Positions 1 through 8,712 of a stretch of DNA of 64,000 nt are shown piece after piece (the first letter of the stretch is position 1; each line of letters begins with the position of its first letter). Both the position numbers and the translations under genes were made by a program. The DNA is from JALYYC01 sp039922495 (GTDB lineage Bacteria; Chloroflexota; Dormibacteria; CF-121): NCBI GenBank assembly GCA_039922495.1, contig JBDTEO010000022.1, positions 9,390 through 73,389 on the forward strand, in the 5' to 3' direction. The notes beneath the pieces were generated by a model. It was not told the origin of the DNA, did not search any database, and was given only the letters and a program-made list of their open reading frames with translations.

Positions 1-1
1 G

Positions 2-886
2 GTCCATGACTGGGATGGGAAGGAGTTGGGTACGATCACGCTGCGACAGTCCCTCCAACAGTCGCGCAATATCTCCTCGGTTCATCTCTTCAAGGATGTC
101 GGCATCGACAAGGTGTTCGCCACCGCGCGAAGCCTCGGCATCAGCACCCCGCTCGACCCGACGCTCCCCACCACGCTGGGCGCCAGCGAGGTCCGCATGA
201 TCGACCATCTCTCCGCCTACAGCAGCTTCGCCAACGGCGGCCGCCGGGTCCGGTCCGCGACGGTCCTCGAGATCCGCGATGGGCAGGGCGCGTTGCTGGA
301 ATCGAATCCCCCGCGCCGCGACGCCGGCGAACAGATTATCCCGGCGTCGGACGCCTACCTGCTGACCGACGTCCTCAAGGGCACGGTCAAACCGGGGCTG
401 GGCTTCCCCGCGGCGGCCAAGTCCGGGACCACCACTGACTTCAAGGATGCCTGGTACGTCGGCTACACCAGCGATCTGGCCGTTGCCAGCTGGATGGGCC
501 GGACCGTCACCCTGCCCACGCCGCATAACGAGTCGATGAATGGACTCTGGGGCGAAATCGGCCCGGCGTCCAGCTGGCGGCAGTTCATGAAGGCCTATTA
601 CGGGAGCCGCAAGCCGGCCGATTGGACCCGTCCGGCCGACGTCGTGTCGACCACGGTCTGCAAGCTGACCGGGCAGCCCGCGGCCCAGATTCCGGCCGGG
701 CTGGGCGTGACCGACCTCGTGGTCAAGAACGATCAGGCGGCGCCGGCCGCCAGTTGCGGAACGCCAGGGACGGCCGCTGCCGGGTCCGGGCAGCCGGGCG
801 GGTTGCTGCCGATCTCGCCGCCGAGCTTGCCTGGCGGGCTGCCCCCGCTCCCGCTGCCCTCACTCCCGCCGCTCCCGCTTCCGTAG
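2..886 (+). CDS. Class A penicillin-binding protein, C-terminal part
   Basis: Peptidoglycan transpeptidase domain of a bifunctional penicillin-binding protein, acting outside the membrane to cross-link the wall. The gene runs off the left edge, so the glycosyltransferase domain and the SxxK motif are not visible. Reading in frame from base 2, the SxN motif appears as SRN at visible residue 21 inside the family context GTITLRQSLQQSRN. The KTG box is KSGTT at about residue 140, followed by DAWYVGYT and ASWMG. The last ~60 residues are Gly/Pro/Leu-rich and end in repeated PLP units, a low-complexity extracellular tail. The stop is TAG at 884-886. Family assignment is firm; the exact PBP subtype is not, because the N-terminus is missing. 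Confidence 0.9.
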   Translation, partial: VHDWDGKELGTITLRQSLQQSRNISSVHLFKDVGIDKVFATARSLGISTPLDPTLPTTLGASEVRMIDHLSAYSSFANGGRRVRSATVLEIRDGQGALLESNPPRRDAGEQIIPASDAYLLTDVLKGTVKPGLGFPAAAKSGTTTDFKDAWYVGYTSDLAVASWMGRTVTLPTPHNESMNGLWGEIGPASSWRQFMKAYYGSRKPADWTRPADVVSTTVCKLTGQPAAQIPAGLGVTDLVVKNDQAAPAASCGTPGTAAAGSGQPGGLLPISPPSLPGGLPPLPLPSLPPLPLP

Positions 887-973
887 CGGGCAACCGGACT
901 CGGCGGCGATCCGGCGCCGGCGGGCCGCCATACGCACCTTGACGGGTGGCGACAAAGAGCCTTTACTCAGGTT

Positions 974-1894
974 GTGGTCAGGCGCCCCTCGCAGAAAGAC
1001 GCCCAAGCGGAGGAGCCAGAGCTCCCGCCAAATATCTTCGTCATCGGGCTGCTGCACGACCTGAAAAAGGGCGGCTACAGTCTCGGGGCCTGGAGCGCAT
1101 TCTGGCGCGCATCCTGGATCCGCTCGATTCAGAACATGCAGGAGAACGAGCAGCTTCGAGCCTCCTGGGTGCGCTTTGCGGTCGCCGGCGCCACCGGCAT
1201 CCTGATCGGCGCCGTCGCCGTGTTCAGCGCCATCCACGCCATGGAGTCCCTCTGGTTCCTGATCACCTGCCTTCTCTGGTGGGGAGTGCTGATGATCGAT
1301 CTCGGCCTGCACCTGGGCCTGATGGTGAACCTCGAAACCGGCGAGATGCAGCGCTCGCTCGGCTGGCCGAATCGCCTCACCGAGATCCGGGGCTTCTGCG
1401 CCGTGCTAGTCGCCTGGGGCGCGCATTGGGCGACCCAGGGTTCGTACGTCGCCCTGGTCCTGGTGTTCGGCGCCGCAGCGCTGACCGATCTGCTCGACGG
1501 CTGGCTGGCCCGGCGGGGCCATGCCTCGACGCGCTGGGGCCGGCTCTATGACCCCTTCATGGACGGCATCTTCTTCAGCGTGGCGGCGATCTCCCTGGCG
1601 ATCATCGGCGTCCTGCCCCAGTGGCTCGGCGCCCTGGTGACGTTCCGATACGCCTTCCCGATCGTCGGCGGGATCGCCTTTCTGCTCGTCCGGCGCCGGA
1701 CGCTGCGCGTTCGCCATACCACCTGGGGCCGGCTCTCGTCGGCAGGCATCGCCGTCACGGTGTTTGTCGCCGCGGCGGCGGCCTTCCTGCATCTACCCTT
1801 CAACGTGATCGCCCCCGGGCTGTACGCCGCGGTCTGCATCGCCGCGCTCGGAGCCTTCATCACGATCTTGATGAAGGGGATCGAGCAGACCTAA
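974..1894 (+). CDS. CDP-alcohol phosphatidyltransferase-like membrane protein
   Basis: 306-residue integral membrane protein. It carries the complete CDP-alcohol phosphotransferase signature DG-x2-AR-x8-G-x3-D-x3-D, seen as DGWLAR...GRLYDPFMD at about residues 179-201. That motif places it among enzymes that transfer a phospho-alcohol from a CDP-activated donor during phospholipid head-group synthesis. About 90 N-terminal residues precede the usual domain; they include a charged, probably cytosolic stretch (HDLKKGGYSLGAWSAFWR) and one extra hydrophobic pair. NRLTEIRG at about residue 138 matches the family's usual NxLTxxR entry. The start is GTG at 974, 87 bases after the penicillin-binding protein, with only a weak purine stretch upstream. 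The specific alcohol acceptor cannot be told from the sequence. Confidence 0.75.
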   Translation: MVRRPSQKDAQAEEPELPPNIFVIGLLHDLKKGGYSLGAWSAFWRASWIRSIQNMQENEQLRASWVRFAVAGATGILIGAVAVFSAIHAMESLWFLITCLLWWGVLMIDLGLHLGLMVNLETGEMQRSLGWPNRLTEIRGFCAVLVAWGAHWATQGSYVALVLVFGAAALTDLLDGWLARRGHASTRWGRLYDPFMDGIFFSVAAISLAIIGVLPQWLGALVTFRYAFPIVGGIAFLLVRRRTLRVRHTTWGRLSSAGIAVTVFVAAAAAFLHLPFNVIAPGLYAAVCIAALGAFITILMKGIEQT

Positions 1895-1915
1895 ACGCCC
1901 GCGCAGGCGCGACGA

Positions 1916-1934
1916 CTTGTGACAGACAGCTGTC
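1916..1934 (+). promoter_or_regulatory. Conserved upstream motif of DUF222-HNH gene, copy 1
   Basis: The sequence CTTGTGACAGACAGCTGTC ends 6 bases before the GTG of the DUF222-HNH pseudogene. The identical 19 bases lie 6 bases before the intact paralogue at 11751. It contains the perfect 10-base palindrome GACAGCTGTC (1925-1934). Flanking bases differ between the copies, so selection on this block as a promoter or operator is likely. The bound factor is unknown. Confidence 0.6.
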
Positions 1935-1940
1935 CCAATC

Positions 1941-3021
1941 GTGGCTCATGATCGAAGCATGGCCGCGTCAGACGATCGATTTCGAGCAGCGGCGTCGCGA
2001 AGGCGAGACGCTATTTCGGCTTTCGCGGCTGAGTTGCGCCAGGCGAATGGTGAGGCCCTGGGCCAGGGACTCATCACCGCGCGCGAGGCGGAGGATCGGC
2101 TCGAGGCGGCCTTTGCCGATGGTGTGCGCCGTTTTGACAAATCCGGCGAGTATGCCTCCGATGGCGCGCTCGGGATCGTGGCCTGGCTGCGCTGGAAATG
2201 CAAGCTATCGGGTGGTGCCGCCGCCGAGCGGGTGACGATCGGCCGGCAGCTGGAGAAGCTGCCCGAGACGCAGAGGGCGTTTGCCAATGGGGACATTGGC
2301 TACCAGCATGTGGCCGGGATTGCCCGGACCGCCGAACAGGTCGGCGCCGCCGAGGTGCGGAAGTCCGAGGCGACGTTGGTGCAGACCGCGGGGACGATGG
2401 ACCCGGGCCAGTTCACCGGCGTCCTCAAGCACTTCGAACATCAAGTGGATGCGGATCGCTCGCTGCGTGAGGCGAACCATGCGCACGAGCGTCGATATCT
2501 GCACGTCGGCGAGCCGTTGAATGGCTTGGTCCGTCTCGATGGGCTGCTGGATGCCGAGGGTGGCGCCATCCTGACGACGGCGCTCAATCGCTTGATGCCG
2601 CCGGACGGCAAGGACGACGACCGAACGGCTGGTCAGCGACGGGCCGACGCGATGGTCGAGCTGGCGCGGCCAAGGGCGGGTGGCTCGACCGATGGCTCCG
2701 GGCCGCGGCCTCACCTGATGGTTCGCGCCAGCGTCGAAACCCTCGCGGGAACTCCTGGGGCGCCTGCAGGTCAGATCGAGCGGGGCGGCCCAGTCCCATC
2801 ACGGGTGCGTTGCGGAGGGTTGTACCCGGCCGCCGGATTGGACCGATGCCCACCACGTCAAGCACTGGGTGCATGGCGGGGAGACCACGGTGTCCAACCT
2901 GGTGCTCCTCTGCCGGCGGCATCACCGCATGGTGCACGAAGACGGCTGGTCGTTACGTAGATTGGCCAACGGCCGATGGGCGCTCAGCCGGCCGATCGCA
3001 CCCCACGCGAGGTCGGCTTAG
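1941..3021 (+). pseudogene. DUF222/HNH endonuclease-like protein, frameshifted and internally deleted
   Basis: Broken paralogue of the intact gene at 11751-12977. The first frame reads 1941-2960 and matches the DUF222 (13E12-type) domain through about residue 280 (shared blocks LSGGAAAERVTIGRQLEKLPET and LDAEGGAILTTALNRLMP). After GGPVP near 2795 about 45 codons present in the paralogue are missing. The C-terminal HNH region continues in another frame: GCTRPPDWTDAHHVKHW, then VHGGETT and LVLLCRRHHRMVHEDGW, ending at TAG 3019-3021 with PHARSA, the same C-terminus as the intact copy. One deletion with a frame change explains everything. The zinc/HNH residues survive in the second frame, so decay looks recent. 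An N-terminal DUF222 fragment could still be made. Confidence 0.85.
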
Positions 3022-3051
3022 GGCATCACCCTGGGGTCAGCGCCGCCCCAC

Positions 3052-3057
3052 TATCCT
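3052..3057 (+). promoter_or_regulatory. -10 element of a leaderless transcript (PPOX gene)
   Basis: TATCCT lies so that the expected transcription start, 7 bases after its last base, falls on the ATG at 3064. No Shine-Dalgarno sequence is present. No convincing -35 is seen. Confidence 0.4.
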
Positions 3058-3063
3058 GAGGGT

Positions 3064-3504
3064 ATGGCGGCAACCAGTTGGGGCCTTGATGCCAGCACGC
3101 CGTTTGGCAAGCGCGTCGAGCGGCGGCTGCGTGAGGACGCCTTGATCTGGCTGACGACCGTCGATGCACAGGGGGCGCCGCAGCCGAGCCCCGTCTGGTT
3201 TCTGTGGGACGGGACCCAAATGCTGCTCTACAGCGAGCCTGCCAAGCCGAAGCTGCGCAACATCGAACGCAATCCCCATGTGGCCCTGAATTTCGATGGC
3301 GATGGCCGGGGTGGGAACGTCGTGATCATCCGGGGCGAGGCGCGCGTCGCCCCCGAGATGCCACCGGCGACGGACGTGCCTGAATACGCTCGCAAGTACG
3401 ATGCCGGCGGATACTACAAGCGCATCGGGATCACCGGGCCCATGTTCGCCCGGAAGTATGCCGTTCCAGTCGTGATCACACCGCTTGGACTCAGAGGGCA
3501 CTGA
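3064..3504 (+). CDS. PPOX-class F420-dependent oxidoreductase-like protein
   Basis: 146-residue split-barrel flavin/F420-binding protein of the pyridoxamine-5-phosphate-oxidase superfamily, resembling the Rv3369-type F420-dependent subfamily. Visible features are the opening FGKRVERRLREDALIWLTTVDAQGAP, the PSPVWFLWDG strand pair and the PKLRNIERNPHVALNFDGDG segment that lines the cofactor site, all in family order. The length is normal for the subfamily. The gene stands alone between the DUF222 pseudogene and the substrate-binding protein. The start is ATG 3064, apparently leaderless. The substrate is unknown. F420 rather than FMN use is inferred from subfamily resemblance; no F420 biosynthesis gene lies in this window. 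Confidence 0.75.
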   Translation: MAATSWGLDASTPFGKRVERRLREDALIWLTTVDAQGAPQPSPVWFLWDGTQMLLYSEPAKPKLRNIERNPHVALNFDGDGRGGNVVIIRGEARVAPEMPPATDVPEYARKYDAGGYYKRIGITGPMFARKYAVPVVITPLGLRGH

Positions 3505-3521
3505 GTAAGACTTACTAGAAT
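3504..3521 (+). promoter_or_regulatory. Palindrome overlapping a -10 element
   Basis: AGTAAGACTTACT (3504-3516) is an inverted repeat with a one-base centre. It abuts TAGAAT (3516-3521), a near-consensus -10 that ends 8 bases before the GTG of the following gene. The arrangement looks like an operator over a leaderless promoter for the seven-gene run 3529-9456. The Fur protein encoded in that run is a candidate binder, but the site does not match a standard Fur box. Confidence 0.5.
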
Positions 3522-3528
3522 TCGTTTC

Positions 3529-4776
3529 GTGCGAGCGCGTCTTCACGCCCTCGTGGCCCTCGCCGTTCTGGCCGGTGCCTCCTGTGGACCGGCCTCCGCA
3601 ACGGGTTCCACGATCAAGGTCGGAGCGGTCTTCCCCTTGAGTGGTGCCCAGGCGCCGCTGGCTCGGCAGGAATACGCCGGCGCGCAGATCGCCCGCGACT
3701 TCGTCAACGCCGACGGTGGCGTCCAGGGCAGGCCGATCGAGCTGGTCACCCGTGACATCACAACGCCCGGCGACGCCGCCGAGCGAGTTAACGAACTGTC
3801 TGTAGCCGGCGTCCACAGCATCCTGGGCGCCTACTCCAGCGCGCTCTCGATGCCCATCAGCGAAGCGGCGCAGGCCGATGGCCTGCTCTACTGGGAGGCC
3901 GGTGCCGTCGCGGACCAGCTGACCGGGCGCGGCTACCCACTGGTCTTTCGGGTGGGGGCGACCGGTGGCAACCTGGGCGCGATGTCGAGCCACTTCGCCG
4001 CGACCGTGCTGGCCGCCCGGCTGCAGCAACCCGCCTCGTCGCTTCGGGTCGCCCTCGTGCACAACCTGGACGGCTACCCGATGGCCGTCGCGGCGGCCGT
4101 CGTCGAGCAAGCCAGGAAAGAACATCTTCAGGTCGTCGCGGACGTCCCCTACGACGCCAGGGCGCCTGACTGGGGCGCCACGATTAACTCCCTTCGCGCG
4201 GCCAACCCGGATATCTTGATGCTCTCTTCGTATATCGACGACGGCGTTCGCTTTCGCCGCGCGATGCTGGCCGCGGGCCTTCACGTCAAGGCCCTGATCG
4301 GCACCACGATGGCGCAGTGCGTGCCCGACTTCGGGGTCATGCTCGGTGCCGATGCCAATGGCGTCTTCGCCTCGGACCGCCCGCCCCATGGCTTCAACCC
4401 GGATGCGCTCAATCCCATCGGCCTGGCCATGTACGATCGCTTCGCCGCCGCCTATCGGAAACAAACCGGCAGCGACCCGACGGAAGAATCGCTATCGGGG
4501 TTTGCCGCGGCGTGGACGCTCTTTCACTACGTGTTAGGCGCGACGAAAGACACGTCCGCGACGGGGCTCGCCGCCGCCGCTCGCGGACTCGACCTCCCCG
4601 CCGGGACGCTGGCGAACGGTGCCGGCGTGCGGTTCGCGACCAGCCGCGACGCGATGGGCCAGAACCTCCGCGCCGCGAGCGTGATCTGGCAATGGCAGGG
4701 CATCCAGCACAGCGTGACCGTCTATCCGCCGGTCTTCGCCACCGGCACCGTGAGCTTCGTCCCACTGCCGCGATGA
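3529..4776 (+). CDS. ABC-type branched-chain amino acid-like substrate-binding lipoprotein
   Basis: 415-residue type I periplasmic binding protein of the Leu/Ile/Val-binding fold (Peripla_BP_6 type). The N-terminus is a secretion signal with a probable lipoprotein cysteine at residue 19 (VLAGASC). The mature part opens with IKVGAVFPLSGAQAP, the family's first strand and ligand loop; later it shows GGVQGRPIELVTRD and NPDILMLSSY. No permease or ATPase genes of this class are nearby, so it is an orphan that may act as a sensor or feed a distant transporter. GTG 3529 follows a -10 box by 8 bases, so it is probably leaderless. Its stop overlaps the next start (ATGA). Confidence 0.8.
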   Translation: MRARLHALVALAVLAGASCGPASATGSTIKVGAVFPLSGAQAPLARQEYAGAQIARDFVNADGGVQGRPIELVTRDITTPGDAAERVNELSVAGVHSILGAYSSALSMPISEAAQADGLLYWEAGAVADQLTGRGYPLVFRVGATGGNLGAMSSHFAATVLAARLQQPASSLRVALVHNLDGYPMAVAAAVVEQARKEHLQVVADVPYDARAPDWGATINSLRAANPDILMLSSYIDDGVRFRRAMLAAGLHVKALIGTTMAQCVPDFGVMLGADANGVFASDRPPHGFNPDALNPIGLAMYDRFAAAYRKQTGSDPTEESLSGFAAAWTLFHYVLGATKDTSATGLAAAARGLDLPAGTLANGAGVRFATSRDAMGQNLRAASVIWQWQGIQHSVTVYPPVFATGTVSFVPLPR

Positions 4777-5372
4777 TCGCGCTCCCAGTCCGGCAAGCCG
4801 GAGGCCGGCTGCGGGGATCGGCCGCCCGGGTCACTGCCGTGATCCTTGGCGCGGCCCTGCTGCGAGCCACCCTCGCTCCCCTTGGTGACGGGATCAGTAC
4901 GTTAGCCTTTGGCGGCTGTCTACTCGCCGTCGCGTTGCAAGATGGCCGCAGGCAGCCGAGGTTGGCGCAATCAACGGCGCGGCGATGGGGGAGGGGGGCG
5001 TCACTCGTCGCCGGACTGTGCCTTGGCCTGGTCCTGGTGGCCCCGATCATGGGCGGCGCAGCCAGTGGGCGATCGATCCAGGCCTTCTGGGCGTGGGGCA
5101 CGATCGCCGCGGTGGTTGCCACGCTCGAGGAAATCACCATCCGCGGACGGCTCCAGGAACACTGGACCCGCGAGGTCGGTCCCGTGACCGCGATCGTCAT
5201 CGGCGCCGCGGTCTTTGCGGCGATCCACCTGCCGCGCTATGGCATCACCGCGATGCCGCTTGATTTCGCCGTCGGCATCGCCCTGGGCGGCCTTCGCGCG
5301 GTCACCGGCCGCGTGATGCCGGGCGCGATTGCGCACGTGATGGCCGACTGGGGCGCCTGGTTCTGGGCATGA
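4773..5372 (+). CDS. CPBP-family intramembrane metalloprotease
   Basis: 199-residue multipass membrane protein with the CPBP (Abi) glutamic-type protease motifs in order: EEITIR (EExxxR) at about residue 118, FAAIH (FxxxH) at about 149 and HVMAD (HxxxD/N) near 191. The family cleaves membrane-embedded substrates and includes CAAX-prenyl protease homologues. In bacteria roles range from bacteriocin self-protection to signal processing. The start ATG 4773 overlaps the preceding TGA by three bases, and its own stop overlaps the next gene's ATG. It therefore sits in a translationally coupled series. The substrate is unknown; the neighbouring anchored protein at 5369 is a candidate only by position. 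Confidence 0.75.
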   Translation: MIALPVRQAGGRLRGSAARVTAVILGAALLRATLAPLGDGISTLAFGGCLLAVALQDGRRQPRLAQSTARRWGRGASLVAGLCLGLVLVAPIMGGAASGRSIQAFWAWGTIAAVVATLEEITIRGRLQEHWTREVGPVTAIVIGAAVFAAIHLPRYGITAMPLDFAVGIALGGLRAVTGRVMPGAIAHVMADWGAWFWA

Positions 5373-6124
5373 CCGGGCAACAAAAAGCCGGGTATGCGGC
5401 CCTCCTGGCTGGCCTGGTCGCGGCCCTGCTCCTGCATGGGGCCGCAACGCCGCCCGTCTTCGATGGCATTGCCGTGCCGCCATCGCCGTATCACTGGGAA
5501 TCGCCGCCGCCGAATTTGGGCTCGGGGAACGTGCCGCCGTCTCCAGGGGAGGCAACGTTTCCGGTCCACAACGGGCAGGTGGCGGGCGGCAGCCTGCAGA
5601 CCGCGGACGCCCAGGTGGTGATCTATTTCGGCGTCGGGCTCTTCAAGCTCTCGAGCTCGGCCCAGAGCGTCCGTTGCACCGTGACCCCAATGAATAACCC
5701 GCCGCCACCGCCGGCCGGGATCCAGATTCGGGGCAATGTGTACGAGATTACGTGCGTCGAGCAACCGAGCGGCCAGGTGCTGCAGGCCGCCGGATCGTTT
5801 CACCTGACCATGCGCTATCCAAGCGGGCCTTTTCAGTCAATTCAGCTCTACGACGGCAAGGCCTGGCATGCCCTGCCCACGACCCGGGCGGGCGGTGGCA
5901 GCCCCTATGCCGGCGCGACCCCCTCGACCTTTGGGGATTTTGCGGCGACCGCCCCCGCGGGGGCGCAGGGCCCGGGAATCCTGGATTTCCTCGGGCGCAA
6001 CATTGAGTTCTACGGCATCCTGGCTTTCGTTATCGTGTTCGGCGTGATTGCGGTCCTCCAGGAGGTGCGCCGCCGTCGCGCGAAACCCAGGGCGCAACGA
6101 CGCCGGGAGGCGCGCGGTAAATGA
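5369..6124 (+). CDS. Unknown secreted, C-terminally anchored Pro-rich protein
   Basis: 251 residues. I do not recognise a family. A signal-like hydrophobic stretch (about residues 7-27) is followed by a proline-rich linker (VPPSPYHW...PPPNLGSGN) and a beta-rich extracellular region of ~130 residues with two cysteines (VRCTV, EITCVE) that could form a disulfide. A single transmembrane helix (about 215-233, FYGILAFVIVFGVIAVL) and a strongly basic tail RRRRAKPRAQRRR follow. The topology is outside with a cytosolic C-terminus. It overlaps both neighbours by 4 bases (ATGA) in the run that includes the fenitrothion-hydrolase-like protein and CtaG, so a part in membrane-protein or metal-centre maturation is possible, but this is only context. 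Confidence 0.65.
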   Translation: MTGQQKAGYAALLAGLVAALLLHGAATPPVFDGIAVPPSPYHWESPPPNLGSGNVPPSPGEATFPVHNGQVAGGSLQTADAQVVIYFGVGLFKLSSSAQSVRCTVTPMNNPPPPPAGIQIRGNVYEITCVEQPSGQVLQAAGSFHLTMRYPSGPFQSIQLYDGKAWHALPTTRAGGGSPYAGATPSTFGDFAATAPAGAQGPGILDFLGRNIEFYGILAFVIVFGVIAVLQEVRRRRAKPRAQRRREARGK

Positions 6125-7458
6125 CCGTCGTGCCCCTCGTGCCGCTCCACGCCTTCGGGGCTCGCTACGATCTGCCGGCGCCGTTATATTTATTCTTGCT
6201 CGGCGCCGGTGCCGTCGTCTTCGTGTCCTTTCTGCTGGTCTTGCAGCGCTCGGTCGGCCGGACGCAGCCGGCCGGTGACGACGTGCCGCCGGTCGCCGCC
6301 GTTGCGAGCTGGCCAGGCTGGGTCATGTTCGCGCTCTCGGTCTTGCTCATCGGGGCCGGACTATTCGGCACGCAGAGCACGCCCGACAGCGTCCTGCCGA
6401 CGGCCTTCTGGCTGGTGTTCTGGATCGCCTTCCCGATCAGCATCGCGATCGTTGGCAACTACTGGCCGTATGTCAGTCCGTTGAATGTCGTCGCCCGACT
6501 GGTCGGGCCCCGCGCTCGACGGTCATATCCAACAAATTGGGGCTACTGGCCGGTGGCGGCGCTATTTTTTGCGTTTGCCTGTGGCGAGCTGGTCTTCAAC
6601 GGGGTCACCACGACACCGGCGGGCGCGGCCCTGGTGATGTTGGCCTACGGCGTCCTGAACGCCGTCATGGCGGCGATCTTCGGGTCCGAGACCTGGCTCC
6701 GCCGGGGAGAAATATTTTCTGTTCTTTTCGCGACCTGGGGCCGGCTAGGATTTGTCCGTCTGGGCGAGCCCGGCCGGCGCGGCTTCTTTGGCGGCCTGAC
6801 CCGGCCGTTCGAGGCGTCTGTCAGCCGGTTGACGTTTGTGTTGCTGTTGCTCGTCTCGGTGAGCTTCGACGGCCTGCTGGCCACACCGGGGTGGAAGCAA
6901 CTCGTCAATGCCCTGCCGGCGTCACTCCAGCCGGGGGCAGCCGGGTACACAATGCTGTTGCTTGCGGTGTTCGTCCTGCTGGTCGGGCTGATCTGGGCAC
7001 TGTTCGCGGGCTTTAGCGCCGCGGTCCGTGCCGTTGGCCGTCTCGACGCGCACTTTCTTCAGGTGATGGCCGGGCTGACGCCCTCGTTGGTCCCGATTGC
7101 CTTCGGCTACCTGGTGGCCCATAACCTGGACTACCTGGTGATCAACGGGCAGCTGATCATTCACCAGATCTCCGACCCGCTCGGAACCGGCAGTCTGAAT
7201 CTCTTTGGCACGGTGAACTATGAGCCGAATGTCAACCTGATCGCCACCGCCGCGATCTGGTATTTCCAGATCGCGCTGATCATCGCCGTGCACATCGCGG
7301 CCGTGGTCCTGGCGCATGGCTACCTCGGCCGGGTGGCCCGCACCGAGCGGCAGGGGCAACGAGCCGAGTGGCCCTGGATCGTCGCCATGGTCGGTTACAC
7401 GATGTCGAGTCTCTGGCTCCTCGCCCAGCCGATCGTTCAGGAAGGCACCAAAGGCTGA
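6121..7458 (+). CDS. Fenitrothion hydrolase-like polytopic membrane protein
   Basis: 445-residue membrane protein with about 11 hydrophobic helices. The opening HAFGARYDLPAPLYLFLLGAG followed by a long helix is the start I associate with proteins annotated as fenitrothion hydrolase (FedA-like) in Actinobacteria and relatives, which often adjoin ctaG. The organophosphate activity was described for a few members only; most are of unknown function and are often found with oxidase or copper genes. Here it lies directly upstream of ctaG. No catalytic motif can be pointed to. The start ATG overlaps the previous stop (ATGA). Confidence 0.6.
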   Translation: MTVVPLVPLHAFGARYDLPAPLYLFLLGAGAVVFVSFLLVLQRSVGRTQPAGDDVPPVAAVASWPGWVMFALSVLLIGAGLFGTQSTPDSVLPTAFWLVFWIAFPISIAIVGNYWPYVSPLNVVARLVGPRARRSYPTNWGYWPVAALFFAFACGELVFNGVTTTPAGAALVMLAYGVLNAVMAAIFGSETWLRRGEIFSVLFATWGRLGFVRLGEPGRRGFFGGLTRPFEASVSRLTFVLLLLVSVSFDGLLATPGWKQLVNALPASLQPGAAGYTMLLLAVFVLLVGLIWALFAGFSAAVRAVGRLDAHFLQVMAGLTPSLVPIAFGYLVAHNLDYLVINGQLIIHQISDPLGTGSLNLFGTVNYEPNVNLIATAAIWYFQIALIIAVHIAAVVLAHGYLGRVARTERQGQRAEWPWIVAMVGYTMSSLWLLAQPIVQEGTKG

Positions 7459-8264
7459 GACTTCTGCATGCGAGCCTGTCGCTGGGGTCGTGGTCCTGGG
7501 ACCCGACCATCCTTCTCGGGACGCTCGCCCTCGCGGCCGGCTACGCCTGGCTGATTCGTCGCCGGGGACGCATCGAGACCTGGTCTCCCATGGCGCGGCT
7601 GTCCTTCGCCGCCGGTTTGCTGGTGCTGATCCTGGCGCTCGAGTCCCCAATCGACGTCGGCGGCGATAAATATCTATTCAGTCTGCATATGGTCCAGCAC
7701 CTGATGCTGGCGATGATCGTGCCGCCCTTGCTATTGCTCGGCTTGCCAGAACGATGGCTGATCCTGGATCGGATCCGGGTCTCGCCGATCGCCGCCAACG
7801 TGACCTTCAACCTCGTGCTCGCCGTCTGGCATGTCCCATTTCTCTATGAGGCGACGCTGCGCAACGGGCCGATCCATGTCGCCGAGCACCTGACGTTTCT
7901 CGCCGCCGGGATTCTCTTCTGGTGGCCGGTCGTGGCCCCCAGCACCCGCCGCCGAGGTCTGACCGTGATCGGGAAGATTGCCTACCTGGGATTCGCCGGG
8001 GTGCCGCCGACCATCCTGGGCCTCGCCTTCATCCTGTCGCGGACGGTCCTCTATCCGTTTTATGCGGAGGCGCCACGGGTCACGCCCCTCTCGCCGCTCG
8101 ATGACCAGGTGGTCGCCGGGCTCGTCATGTTCGGGCTGGGAAATCTTATTTATTTTCTGGCGATCGCCGTGATCTTCTTTCGCCTGGATGACAAGGAAGC
8201 GACGGCCGGTGAGGTAGCACCGCCCGTAGGAGTGGAACAACCCCATGCGAGAATTACCTCGTGA
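7455..8264 (+). CDS. ctaG: Cytochrome c oxidase assembly protein, caa3-type CtaG
   Basis: Polytopic protein (~269 residues, 7 helices) of the caa3 CtaG family, involved in copper-centre assembly of heme-copper oxidases in Bacillus-type bacteria. Hallmarks are WSWDPTILLG at the N-terminus, the HMVQHL segment in the second or third helix, PERWLILDR and AVWHVPFLYEATL. The start is uncertain. No ATG, GTG or TTG exists between the upstream stop and the first conserved residues. I placed it at CTG 7455, which overlaps the upstream TGA; CTG 7464, with AAAGG 9 bases before it, is equally possible. The 3' end overlaps the fur gene by 20 bases. No oxidase subunit genes are in the window. Confidence 0.8.
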   Translation: MRLLHASLSLGSWSWDPTILLGTLALAAGYAWLIRRRGRIETWSPMARLSFAAGLLVLILALESPIDVGGDKYLFSLHMVQHLMLAMIVPPLLLLGLPERWLILDRIRVSPIAANVTFNLVLAVWHVPFLYEATLRNGPIHVAEHLTFLAAGILFWWPVVAPSTRRRGLTVIGKIAYLGFAGVPPTILGLAFILSRTVLYPFYAEAPRVTPLSPLDDQVVAGLVMFGLGNLIYFLAIAVIFFRLDDKEATAGEVAPPVGVEQPHARITS

Positions 8265-8709
8265 TCGTCACGTGACCACCAGGAACTCCGCCACCGAGGC
8301 CTTGCATACGTCCGGATACCGGCTGACGATGCAGCGGCAGGTGGTCTGGGATACGCTGCGGCAGGCTAAAAAGCACCTCAGCGCCGATGACCTGCTGGGC
8401 GAGATCCGGCGGCGGTATCCGCGATTCAATTTGGCGACCATCTATCGGTCCGTCGAGGTCCTGCGCGAGCTGGGCCTGATCAAGGAGACGCGCATCGGCG
8501 ACCGCGGCTATTACGAGCTCGCCGAGGAAGGCCGCGATCACTACCACCTGGTCTGCGACCAGTGCGGCTCGACGCTCCATATCGAGGGCGATCACCTGGT
8601 GCCGGTGCTGCATCACATCACCGAAGAGCACGAGTTCGTCGTCAGCACGGCGGACCTGGTGGTGCACGGCCGCTGCGCGCGCTGCCAGGCAAAGGCCGCT
8701 CGGCGCTAG
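8245..8709 (+). CDS. Fur-family metal-responsive repressor
   Basis: 154-residue Fur/PerR/Zur-type regulator. The winged helix is visible as HLSADDLLGEIRRRYPRFNLATIYRSVEVLRELGLI (about residues 43-79). The dimerisation and metal region starts with DHYHLVCDQCG and ends with CARCQ, giving the two CxxC pairs of the structural zinc site. Which metal it senses cannot be decided from sequence. Directly downstream, 3 bases after its stop, is a VIT-family Fe/Mn transporter, so an iron- or manganese-responsive circuit is likely. ATG 8245 lies within the end of ctaG; GTG 8272 is an alternative start. Confidence 0.85.
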   Translation: MRELPRDRHVTTRNSATEALHTSGYRLTMQRQVVWDTLRQAKKHLSADDLLGEIRRRYPRFNLATIYRSVEVLRELGLIKETRIGDRGYYELAEEGRDHYHLVCDQCGSTLHIEGDHLVPVLHHITEEHEFVVSTADLVVHGRCARCQAKAARR

Positions 8710-8712
8710 GCG

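Noticed and set aside
3037..4464. 475-codon open frame on the minus strand opposite the substrate-binding protein
   Set aside because: High GC keeps antisense frames open; the encoded text is Arg/Gly/Asp-rich with no family motifs and the sense frame has clear domains.
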